Positions 42,617 to 49,999 of a stretch of 64,000 nt of DNA are shown here, one piece after another (the stretch's first letter is position 1; each line of letters starts with the position of its first letter). This DNA comes from DAIDHZ01 sp035480255. GTDB taxonomy: Bacteria > Chlamydiota > Chlamydiia > Chlamydiales > SM23-39. The stretch covers positions 1 to 64,000 of the forward strand of contig CAZVXF010000004.1 of NCBI GenBank assembly GCA_964630875.1. Direction: 5' to 3'. The notes beneath the pieces are model-generated. The model searched no databases, had not been told where the DNA came from, and was given only the letters and a program-made list of their open reading frames with translations. A program made the translations under genes and the position numbers.

Positions 42617-44012
42617 GAAAATAAACCCCTCTACGTATCTTATCCCGCAAGAAGGACAAATGCGCGTGCCAGGCCTCTTGATTGCGAATGAAAACCAAAT
42701 CGATGCAAGCTTAGAAAAAGCGCTCACTCAAGTGCGCAATGTCGCTTGCCTTCCTGGGATAGTTGGCTATAGCATCGCGATGCCTGATATTCATTGGGGA
42801 TATGGATTTCCAATTGGTGGGGTTGCGGCAATGGATTTGGAAACTGGCGTGATTAGCCCAGGCGGAGTAGGATATGATATCAATTGTGGTGTCCGAATCG
42901 GTATCGCTCCGATTCCTTTTGCAAGTCTTTCAGGCAGTATAAAAAAATCACTCTTGGATGTCATTTTCCGCAATATTCCATCAGGAACAGGTCAAGGTCA
43001 TGTTGGCAAAAAGCTTACGGACGCAGACTACAAAAAAATTGCAGAAAAGGGAGTTCGCTTTTCGATTGAACAGGGCTACGGATTTCAAAAAGACTTAGAT
43101 CATATCGAAAGTGATGGAATGTTAGACGGTGCTGATCTTACATGCGTTTCAAAAGATGCCAAAGAGCGTGGAATGAGCCAGCTTGGCTCCATTGGTTCAG
43201 GAAATCATTTTGTGGAAATTGGAGAAGTAGGAACCCTATTTGATCTCGAGGCCGCAAAGCATTGGAAGATTGAACTTGGTATGACCTATGTGCTGGTTCA
43301 TTCCGGATCACGCGGTTTTGGCCATCAAGTATGTTCGGATTATCTCACAAAATATATTCAAGCAGGATATGCTGAAAATCTTCCTGACCGTCAACTTTGC
43401 GCCGCACCCATCAATAGCGATTTAGGTAAACAATATTGGGCAGCCATGGCATGTGCCGCAAACTATGCATTTAATAATCGACAACAGATTTTTCATGGCG
43501 TTAGAAAAGCGTTTCAGGAAACATGTGCACTAGATCCTGAAAAACTATTTCTAGTTTACGATGTATGTCATAACATCGCCAAAATGGAAACACATGGAGG
43601 AAAAAAGCTTTGCGTTCATCGAAAAGGTGCAACACGTGCTTTTGGAAAGGAATCACTTGAGTTATCTCCAATCTTTCGCCGGACTGGCCAACCAGTTCTT
43701 GTTCCTGGCGACATGGGAAAAGCAAGTCATTTGATGGTAGGTCTAGGAAATCCCCTCACATGGTGTAGTTCTTGTCACGGTGCTGGTCGCGCAAAAAGCC
43801 GCGTACAATCCATGGCATTTTGGAAAGGAAAAAGCGCCCAAGAACATATGCTCAGTCAAGGAGTGCAGGTAGCTGCGCATTCGTATCGAACGATCGCGGA
43901 AGAAATGCCTGACGCGTATAAAGATGTCGATTTAGTTGTCGATGCAGTTCAAGAAGCAGGACTTGCCAAGAAAGTTGCGAGACTCAAACCAGCTCTCGTA
44001 TTAAAGGGTTAA
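42609..44012 (+). CDS. rtcB: RNA-splicing ligase RtcB
   Basis: RtcB joins RNA 3'-phosphate or 2',3'-cyclic-phosphate ends to 5'-OH ends with GTP and Mn2+. The 467-residue protein has M-P-D-I-H-W-G-Y-G-F-P-I-G-G-V-A, G-G-V-G-Y-D-I-N-C-G-V-R (metal Asp and Cys), S-G-N-H-F-V-E-I, H-S-G-S-R-G-F-G-H, V-H-R-K-G-A-T-R-A-F, P-G-D-M-G-K-A-S, and S-S-C-H-G-A-G-R with the guanylylated His. All key residues are present, so it should be active. It is coupled to the 2H-archease gene. Confidence 0.96.
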   Translation: MFKKINPSTYLIPQEGQMRVPGLLIANENQIDASLEKALTQVRNVACLPGIVGYSIAMPDIHWGYGFPIGGVAAMDLETGVISPGGVGYDINCGVRIGIAPIPFASLSGSIKKSLLDVIFRNIPSGTGQGHVGKKLTDADYKKIAEKGVRFSIEQGYGFQKDLDHIESDGMLDGADLTCVSKDAKERGMSQLGSIGSGNHFVEIGEVGTLFDLEAAKHWKIELGMTYVLVHSGSRGFGHQVCSDYLTKYIQAGYAENLPDRQLCAAPINSDLGKQYWAAMACAANYAFNNRQQIFHGVRKAFQETCALDPEKLFLVYDVCHNIAKMETHGGKKLCVHRKGATRAFGKESLELSPIFRRTGQPVLVPGDMGKASHLMVGLGNPLTWCSSCHGAGRAKSRVQSMAFWKGKSAQEHMLSQGVQVAAHSYRTIAEEMPDAYKDVDLVVDAVQEAGLAKKVARLKPALVLKG

Positions 44013-44953
44013 TAATAAGAGACTAGAGAAAGGATCCCATTCACAAACTGGGGAACGTTTCGACCTGCAATTGAAAACCATACGCCTCCAATGATTCCTA
44101 AATCTCTACTAAAATTGTATTCGATCGCAGGCGCTAAACTCCATTCTTCTCCTGAATGCCTTGTTGATTTTAAACCATGCCCTGAAAAACGGGTACGATT
44201 TAGATGTCTATATCTAAAATCACAAGCAGCAACCCAATTTCTTGTGAGACTATATTGCAAGGCTGAGTCTAAGGTCCAATAATTTCCTGGATAAACAGTT
44301 CCTTTGGTTGTGTTATCCCCTCCATACGTATTAAAACCTCTTACATGAACGGGCACTCCAAAACGGTAACTTGCAGTCCATCGCACATCCAAGTAGTGTG
44401 GTCCCGAAAAGTACCAAAGCTGAGAAAGAAATAATCCAATCCCTGGAAACCAGCAACCTGAGCCTGAAGCGTCAGTCTTTTTTTTGTGCGCATTCAGATG
44501 CTGATATTTACCTGTTGGCGCATTCCCAATCAGCGAAAGCTTTAAGTTCGGTCCATTATGGATTGTTCTTTGACGCAAGATTTGCAATCCAAAAGCAAAA
44601 GGGAGATCGCCAACATTAAAGGCTCTCGCATGTTCAGTGAAATGATATACAATCCGAGGAGCTACTTGAAAATCAACGCGATCAAAAAGTCCGATCTTAA
44701 TTTGTGTACGCAATTCTTCAGTATAGAAATTCTCAATCGACTTTGCTTTCCAATCAGAGTCATCATCTGCAATATTGGCGAATGTGTCCCAATAAATCTG
44801 AAGTTTCATATGTCCCGCTGCAACGACGCGCGCAGAAGGAGCAAGGAGAGGACCTGTAAACCAAGGCACGGGAAGATTTCCAAAATACATGCCTTGAGTT
44901 TCTTCTTCAGCGAAAACAGAAACAAACAGAAAAACAAACAGGAAATAGCGCAT
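44009..44953 (-). CDS. outer-membrane-type protein, paralogue of the protein at 5713-6693
   Basis: The 314-residue protein has a signal peptide (MRYFLFVFLFVSVFAEE) and the same block order as the 5713-6693 protein: P-W-F-T-G-P-L-L-A-P-S, P-T-G-K-Y-Q-H-L-N, V-H-V-R-G-F-N-T-Y-G-G, N-W-V-A-A-C-D-F, and A-P-A-I-E-Y-N-F-S-R-D-L-G-I-I-G-G-V-W-F, ending in Y-Y. Beta-barrel-like alternation suggests an outer-membrane location. Function unknown. It converges with rtcB, overlapping by four bases. Confidence 0.85.
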   Translation of the reverse strand: MRYFLFVFLFVSVFAEEETQGMYFGNLPVPWFTGPLLAPSARVVAAGHMKLQIYWDTFANIADDDSDWKAKSIENFYTEELRTQIKIGLFDRVDFQVAPRIVYHFTEHARAFNVGDLPFAFGLQILRQRTIHNGPNLKLSLIGNAPTGKYQHLNAHKKKTDASGSGCWFPGIGLFLSQLWYFSGPHYLDVRWTASYRFGVPVHVRGFNTYGGDNTTKGTVYPGNYWTLDSALQYSLTRNWVAACDFRYRHLNRTRFSGHGLKSTRHSGEEWSLAPAIEYNFSRDLGIIGGVWFSIAGRNVPQFVNGILSLVSYY

Positions 44954-45010
44954 AGAAATGAAGTTTAATCAATGCAAAAAAATCTAGCAAGTTACGATTT
45001 TACACCATGA

Positions 45011-45064
45011 AAGGAATTGCAAAACTCCAATTGATACCCAAACAACCTCAAAAATCGGTTTTTA
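45011..45064. repeat. TIR-element end and half palindrome side by side
   Basis: AAGGAATTGCAAAACTCC (45011-45028) is an end of the TIR element. About twelve bases later, AACAACCTCAAAAATCGG followed by TTTTT repeats the left arm and centre of the 16934-16977 palindrome, whose right arm is lost. The rest of this 161-base gap shows nothing else. Confidence 0.65.
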
Positions 45065-45114
45065 AGCTGCGCGAAAGCTGCCGAATTTCAACGATCGCAA
45101 GTGCCTTAATAATA

Positions 45115-46080
45115 TCACTCTAGGATCCATTCTTCTAATAGAGAATCAAGCCAGAAAAAGCCTCGTGGCGATTTGGGATGTCCAAGATATCCCATATGAC
45201 CCCCTTTTTTGGTTTTATAGATTTGTATATTTTTTGGAAGATCTTCATCATCGAAAGCACTATGAGCGACAATTGGATCATCTTGAGCAAATAGAATTTT
45301 GCACGGAATCGAAATCAGTTCTACATAATCTTTCGAACTACATTTTGCATAGTAATCTTCGACATCCTCAAAACCTACTCGCGGAGCTGTATAGAGCTCA
45401 TCAAACTTATAAAGAGATAGATCTTGAGGCAAATCGACTGGAGGAAGATCAAATGTTTTGTGCAAGAAATCAACTTCTTCACGAATTAACTTATAAAAGT
45501 AACGATTATATACTCCTTTAGCAACACCTTCAACAAGCGTTGCACTCGAGCGCATGTCTACAGGCGGACAAATGGCAATAACGCTCTTGATAAACCGATG
45601 CCCGAAAGACCCCATCTCTCCGACCATCTTTAACACGATATTACCCCCAAGTGAAAATCCGATTAATGTAATCGGAGAATGGGGAAATTGTTTTTTTAGA
45701 AATTTTACAGCTTCAAAAAGATCATCACTGCGACCGCTATGAAAGATTTGCTTCGCATGTCCTCGTCCAGAGCCACATCCTCGCATATTAAATCGAACAA
45801 CCTTAATCCCATGAGGGGTAAGTCGATTCACAAGACGCATCAAATAGGAAGATTCATGCGATCCACAAAGACCATGTACACACAAAATTGTCGGATCAGT
45901 CTCTTTCCAGTTATCAGGAGTTGTAGATTCTAACACTAACTTATCACCATCTTCTAGAGCGACAAAGTCTTGCGTAGATCTAGGTTTAGAAATCCACCAC
46001 TTTGTTGTGGAAAGCCAAGCTTGAAGGTGCGGATCACCAAACATTGGACAAGGATCGAAAGGAAGTTCTTGGCTGCCCAT
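45115..46080 (-). CDS. alpha/beta hydrolase, YheT family
   Basis: The 321-residue protein matches YheT-type hydrolases of unknown substrate: L-C-V-H-G-L-C-G-S-H-E-S-S-Y near 85 (oxyanion region), V-V-R-F-N-M-R-G-C-G, the nucleophile elbow G-F-S-L-G-G-N near 167, F-A-Q-D-D-P-I-V with the acid, and a C-terminal G-G-H-M-G-Y-L with the catalytic His. The N-terminal P-M-F-G-D-P-H-L-Q-A-W is also family-typical. No signal peptide. Confidence 0.92.
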   Translation of the reverse strand: MGSQELPFDPCPMFGDPHLQAWLSTTKWWISKPRSTQDFVALEDGDKLVLESTTPDNWKETDPTILCVHGLCGSHESSYLMRLVNRLTPHGIKVVRFNMRGCGSGRGHAKQIFHSGRSDDLFEAVKFLKKQFPHSPITLIGFSLGGNIVLKMVGEMGSFGHRFIKSVIAICPPVDMRSSATLVEGVAKGVYNRYFYKLIREEVDFLHKTFDLPPVDLPQDLSLYKFDELYTAPRVGFEDVEDYYAKCSSKDYVELISIPCKILFAQDDPIVAHSAFDDEDLPKNIQIYKTKKGGHMGYLGHPKSPRGFFWLDSLLEEWILE

Positions 46081-46181
46081 ATATCATCATTATATAACTA
46101 TAATGCATAATATAATCAAATTTGCAATTAAGTAATTAATTCTTCGGCTCTTATAATTATACTTACGTAAAACTCAGAGAA

Positions 46182-46697
46182 TTAGTGAAAGGGAAAGCCT
46201 TTTGATATTGGAATATCATAAAATAGTACGAACGACTCTTCGCCTGGATTTCTCCATCCGATACTTGCATTTGAGAGATGATAAAAGTGAACGCCGAGAC
46301 GACTTTTATCACAAAATTGCCAAGCAAGTTCTACACCGCTGCGAAACTCTAATGGAAAACCAAGATCGCGGCCATCGCCTTTGATGAAATATCCTGCAGC
46401 AAATCCTGGTGCGAATAACAGATGCTCAAAAAAAACAAGATCGAAATTCAATCCAGCATAAAAATATTTCGTTCCACGCATTGTCATGAGCGCGCCAATT
46501 AAAGGACGAAATTCTAGATGTGGGTTTGGACTCTTCAGACATCTCAAATGAAATTTGTATTCAAGAGCAAACTCTTGTGTTCGCCATCGATCTTGAAGCA
46601 AATTGTATACACCAGTTGCTACTGAGAAATAATCAGGCGGTGGAGTTGCATGCAGTGAACAGAAAGTAAGTAGAGTAATTAACAAAAAACTTCGCAT
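46182..46697 (-). CDS. PagL-like lipid A deacylase / outer-membrane barrel
   Basis: The 171-residue protein has a signal peptide (MRSFLLITLLTFCSLHA) and a C-terminal H-L-S-N-A-S-I-G-W-R-N-P-G, the His-Ser site and following N-P-G of PagL-type lipid A 3-O-deacylases. The size and beta-strand pattern fit an eight-stranded barrel. The ATG at 46697 has AGGAG eight bases upstream; a longer frame from 46769 would overlap the divergent gene. If active it trims an acyl chain from lipid A and lowers immune recognition; activity is inferred. Confidence 0.75.
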   Translation of the reverse strand: MRSFLLITLLTFCSLHATPPPDYFSVATGVYNLLQDRWRTQEFALEYKFHLRCLKSPNPHLEFRPLIGALMTMRGTKYFYAGLNFDLVFFEHLLFAPGFAAGYFIKGDGRDLGFPLEFRSGVELAWQFCDKSRLGVHFYHLSNASIGWRNPGEESFVLFYDIPISKGFPFH

Positions 46698-46743
46698 TAA
46701 ATCCGAACTCCTGATATTTTTGTTGATTTTACATGGAGATTCT

Positions 46744-47367
46744 ATGAACCACAAATATTTAAAATCCATTTTTCTTGCTATGATTATTCCAACTCTTAGC
46801 TTCGCGCAAGAGCATTATCCTGTTGGAGAAAGACCGAAAGAAAAAAAAGAAAAAGAAGTATCCTCCAATTTTTTCATCAATTCATATCCTGTGAACTATT
46901 TTCCTTTAGGAATGCATTGCCTACTCTCTGTTTCTGCGTTTGGAGATAGTTTAGACATCGAAGATGGATCTCGATGGAAAATTTCTCCATATGATGCTGC
47001 AAAAGTCGCAAGCTGGGGTTCTCAAGATCCGTTAATTATTACACAAAACCATGATTGGTTTTCTCGATATAACTATAGAATCATAAATCATGCAACTGGA
47101 GGAACTCTAGTCGCCAATTTGCATCTAGGTCCTTTTAAAAATGGTCCGTACACTCGCTACATTCAATCCATCAATCCATTGCTCGGTGAAATTGTTCTTA
47201 ACGATTTGACTCGTTGGCAAGTATCCTTCCTAGACCATGGTTCTTTGATTGAGTGGTATGTCAATGATGCAATCATTATTGGTTACAATAGTGGTTGGGA
47301 TGCTGATTGCCAAGGTTTGCTCATTAATGTGAATAAAAATGAACACATTCGCGCAGCACAATTTTAA
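46744..47367 (+). CDS. secreted hypothetical protein, 207 aa, first gene of the R-V-P-V-G operon
   Basis: MNHKYLKSIFLAMIIPTLSFA is a signal peptide with cleavage before Q-E. The mature protein starts E-H-Y-P-V-G-E-R, a variant of the motif shared with the next genes. Two halves look alike: each has an I-x-D-G-S/L-x-R-W-[KQ]-[IV]-S-[PF] strand pair (E-D-G-S-R-W-K-I-S-P-Y-D near 70, N-D-L-T-R-W-Q-V-S-F-L-D near 155), suggesting an internal duplication of a small beta domain. GGAG lies before the ATG at 46744. No family recognised. The next gene follows after 8 bases. Confidence 0.78.
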   Translation: MNHKYLKSIFLAMIIPTLSFAQEHYPVGERPKEKKEKEVSSNFFINSYPVNYFPLGMHCLLSVSAFGDSLDIEDGSRWKISPYDAAKVASWGSQDPLIITQNHDWFSRYNYRIINHATGGTLVANLHLGPFKNGPYTRYIQSINPLLGEIVLNDLTRWQVSFLDHGSLIEWYVNDAIIIGYNSGWDADCQGLLINVNKNEHIRAAQF

Positions 47368-47375
47368 GGGAAACC

Positions 47376-47897
47376 ATGATAATTCCATCTGTCAGACATG
47401 ATCCGCAAAATGTTATTGGAAGGGTTGAGTATTGTTTAAATTCTCGGGTCAGTATTCTTGCAATTGGAATTATTAGCTCTGCGGCGGTTCTTGCAATCGT
47501 ACAACCGCCGGCGGCTCTAGTGCTCGCAACGGTCATCATCGCTGTCTCTATTGCTGCGGCGTTTCCTCACCCTATATCGATTAGACACAGACCAACTCAT
47601 GTAAGAGAAATCCCAGAGTTATTGAATTCACCAATGGATACCTATACTCGATGGAGAGATGTTCCCTCTGATGCTTTGCGAGTTTTGCACCTTCCTTCCT
47701 CTTTGCCTCGCTTTGAGCCCACTTGGATAAGACGACCAGAGCCAGTTCAACCTGAGCGAGTTCCCGTTGGAGCGACTCCTGCAAAACGACCAGAGCCAGT
47801 TCGACAAAATTCAATACCCGAAAGAGTTCCTGTGGGTCGAAACGAAAATAAACAAGTTCAACAAAATTCTGAGCGAGTTCCCGTTGGAGTGAGATGA
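47376..47897 (+). CDS. hypothetical membrane protein with three E-R-V-P-V-G motifs
   Basis: The 173-residue protein has a hydrophobic stretch in two lobes (V-S-I-L-A-I-G-I-I-S-S-A-A-V-L-A-I-V and A-A-L-V-L-A-T-V-I-I-A-V-S-I-A-A) at about 25-62, the shape of chlamydial inclusion-membrane (Inc) proteins. The C-terminal tail is Pro/Arg-rich and holds E-R-V-P-V-G three times, the last at the very end (E-R-V-P-V-G-V-R). No named family. An Inc role is inference from the bilobed hydrophobic region. It overlaps the Zn-ribbon gene by four bases. Confidence 0.75.
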   Translation: MIIPSVRHDPQNVIGRVEYCLNSRVSILAIGIISSAAVLAIVQPPAALVLATVIIAVSIAAAFPHPISIRHRPTHVREIPELLNSPMDTYTRWRDVPSDALRVLHLPSSLPRFEPTWIRRPEPVQPERVPVGATPAKRPEPVRQNSIPERVPVGRNENKQVQQNSERVPVGVR

Positions 47898-48154
47898 ACT
47901 GCTGGAAATGCGCAAAAAAGCTTGATGAAGGCATGCACATTAGGTTTCGAACGGTTTGTCATCATTGCGATGTAGATTTGCACGTTTGCATCAACTGCAA
48001 ATATTTTGCGCCTAGTAAACCAAATGACTGCATTGTTCCTGGAATAGATAACATTCGAGATAAGGAACGAGCAAATCTGTGCGAAGAATTTACACCACTG
48101 CAAAACAGGCCTTCTGTTCAAATCAAACAGAAATTCAACGATCTATTTAAATAG
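47894..48154 (+). CDS. small cysteine-rich Zn-ribbon-like protein, 86 aa
   Basis: The protein has C-W-K-C near the start, C-H-H-C at about 22-25 and C-I-N-C at 32-35 followed by Y-F-A-P, then a single C-I and a final C-E-E-F. Two or three CxxC pairs point to one or two structural zinc sites. No signal peptide. The start overlaps the stop of the previous gene (ATGA), and the next gene follows after 8 bases. Its role in the operon is unknown. Confidence 0.8.
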   Translation: MNCWKCAKKLDEGMHIRFRTVCHHCDVDLHVCINCKYFAPSKPNDCIVPGIDNIRDKERANLCEEFTPLQNRPSVQIKQKFNDLFK

Positions 48155-48162
48155 GAAATACA

Positions 48163-48900
48163 ATGACAACTCCAAATTCAACAATGCCATCATCGAGGCC
48201 CTGGGTAAATGCGACTACAACAGCAGTACTTGCTTATTCCCTTGCGCCTAATGCAATGGGTTTATTTCCGCGCAACGCTGCGGCAGCAACAGCAGCTGTT
48301 GCTGTTTTGAATCTTCCAGAAGAAGGGCAAACGTATGCACGTTTGGGAAATTCTGTGTTCGGAGGAACAGCTCTTGCTTGGAAACTCTCTTCATCCGATA
48401 CATCCGCTAAATCTTTCATGATTTCTGCTGGGCTCGCCAGTTCAGCGATCTTTCTATTCCAGAACTTTTTTGAACAGATCTTCGACACAAGAGCACAAGC
48501 ACCTCAAGCAGTCCCGACAACTCAAACTGTAGTTGTGCTACCAGTACCACAAAATGTGCATATGGCTCAGAATCCAATTCCGTTTAGGCCACAAACGCAA
48601 GGTCCTCAATCCGTCGCTCAGACAGCGTATACGCAACAGCGAGTACCAGTAGGCGTACCAACTGCACAAACTGTGCAAGGGCATGCGAATCCTACGCAGG
48701 GTTTGCCACAAACACCACGTCATCCAACCGTCGCTCAAACAGCGTCTATGCAACAGCGAGTACCAGTAGGCGTACCAACTACACAAACTGTGCAGGTGCC
48801 TGTGAATCCCCTGCAGGGTAGGCCTCAAACGCAAGGTCCTCAATCCGTCGCTCAGACAGCGTCTATGCAACAACGAGATCAAGTAGGCAGCCGTGCTTGA
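48163..48900 (+). CDS. hypothetical membrane protein with 39-aa tandem repeats and R-V-P-V-G motifs
   Basis: The 245-residue protein starts with a Ser/Thr-rich segment, then two weakly hydrophobic zones (A-T-T-T-A-V-L-A-Y-S-L-A-P-N-A-M-G and I-S-A-G-L-A-S-S-A-I-F-L-F). From residue 143 it is a 39-residue (117-base) repeat, 2.6 copies, at 48589-48705, 48706-48822 and 48823-48897. Each unit has P-Q-T-x-x-P-x-V-A-Q-T-A-x-x-Q-Q-R followed by V-P-V-G-V-P; in the last copy this has become R-D-Q-V-G. No family known. The C-terminus overlaps licD by 8 bases. Confidence 0.78.
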   Translation: MTTPNSTMPSSRPWVNATTTAVLAYSLAPNAMGLFPRNAAAATAAVAVLNLPEEGQTYARLGNSVFGGTALAWKLSSSDTSAKSFMISAGLASSAIFLFQNFFEQIFDTRAQAPQAVPTTQTVVVLPVPQNVHMAQNPIPFRPQTQGPQSVAQTAYTQQRVPVGVPTAQTVQGHANPTQGLPQTPRHPTVAQTASMQQRVPVGVPTTQTVQVPVNPLQGRPQTQGPQSVAQTASMQQRDQVGSRA

Positions 48901-49996
48901 TCGAATTTGGGAATCTTTTGTTAACGTCTTAATGAGCATTTTCTTGCCGCTGATTTGCGTTTATCAGTCGATCTGTGGGAATCTGTTTTTGAATGTTTCT
49001 GTACATGATGCTAAGGGACTTGAGAAATTGGGCGATACTTTTTTAATTCCTTTCCAGTATCTCTTTGCAGGTCAAGAAGCTTACCAAAGAGAGGATGGAT
49101 CCTGGGAATTGATACAAAAATTTCGGTACGACAAAAATCTAGCCACATACTCTGTTGCGAGTATTTTTTCCTTACCCTTGAGTTTGGCTATCGGAAGCTC
49201 TCTGAAAGGGCTGAGTTATCTCAATTCAGAACGAAGAGAAACATATCATTCTTTAGTAGCGCATCTACAATCGACCGATATTCGCTCAAATCATGACTTT
49301 TATCGAAAAATCGGTATGCAAATTGGCGATACAAAAACAGCTCCCGGCATCGCATGTCAAGGTTTTGAAAGAAGACCTGGCGATGAAAATCACTTACAGA
49401 TTGCAAAACTAGCTTTGCGCGAGATTGCAGAAGTATTAAATGATGCAGAGATCCCTTGGTGGGTTGATTGCGGGACACTGCTAGGTGCTTATCGTTATGG
49501 TGGTGTAATTCCTTGGGATAATGATATTGATGTCGCATTATTGCTGCCCGACTTTGAAAATGCGCGGAGAGCTTTTAATCGACTAAATCCTGAGAAATAT
49601 ATGGTTCAAGACTGGTCGGGACGCGATTTTCCAAAAACTTTCTTTAAAATATATATCCGAGAAACAGGTGACATGATCGATATTTATTTTTATGATATCG
49701 ACGCCAAAAAACAGCAATGTAGCTATATTTTCTCAATGGATCGGTGCATTTTTTTCTTTGATTGGTGGAAAACAAGGGAAAGACGCTTCACAGTTCCGGT
49801 TGCTTTCGAGCATATTTTCCCATTGAAAAAGGCAGAATTTGATGGCATTGATGTCTATGTTCCAAACAATCCGACCGCTTTTCTACAAAGATACTATGGG
49901 GAAAATCTAGATCCTGTTAAAGTATATGACTCCATCACAAACCGATACGAGAAAGATTTAAGCCATCCCTATTGGCAGAATGCTTACGCACATTAA
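48893..49996 (+). CDS. LicD/fukutin-like nucleotidyltransferase-fold protein
   Basis: LicD proteins transfer phosphocholine or similar groups to glycans; fukutins act on glycoproteins. The 367-residue protein has W-W-V-D-C-G-T-L-L-G-A-Y-R-Y-G-G-V-I-P-W-D-N-D-I-D at 189-213, the complete family core with the metal-binding D-x-D. The first 170 residues are an extra region with hydrophobic stretches near 12-35 and 85-110, likely membrane-associated. It starts with GTG inside the previous gene and ends 3 bases before the permease, so it belongs to the operon. The acceptor is unknown. Confidence 0.9.
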   Translation: MLDRIWESFVNVLMSIFLPLICVYQSICGNLFLNVSVHDAKGLEKLGDTFLIPFQYLFAGQEAYQREDGSWELIQKFRYDKNLATYSVASIFSLPLSLAIGSSLKGLSYLNSERRETYHSLVAHLQSTDIRSNHDFYRKIGMQIGDTKTAPGIACQGFERRPGDENHLQIAKLALREIAEVLNDAEIPWWVDCGTLLGAYRYGGVIPWDNDIDVALLLPDFENARRAFNRLNPEKYMVQDWSGRDFPKTFFKIYIRETGDMIDIYFYDIDAKKQQCSYIFSMDRCIFFFDWWKTRERRFTVPVAFEHIFPLKKAEFDGIDVYVPNNPTAFLQRYYGENLDPVKVYDSITNRYEKDLSHPYWQNAYAH

Positions 49997-49999
49997 CCT

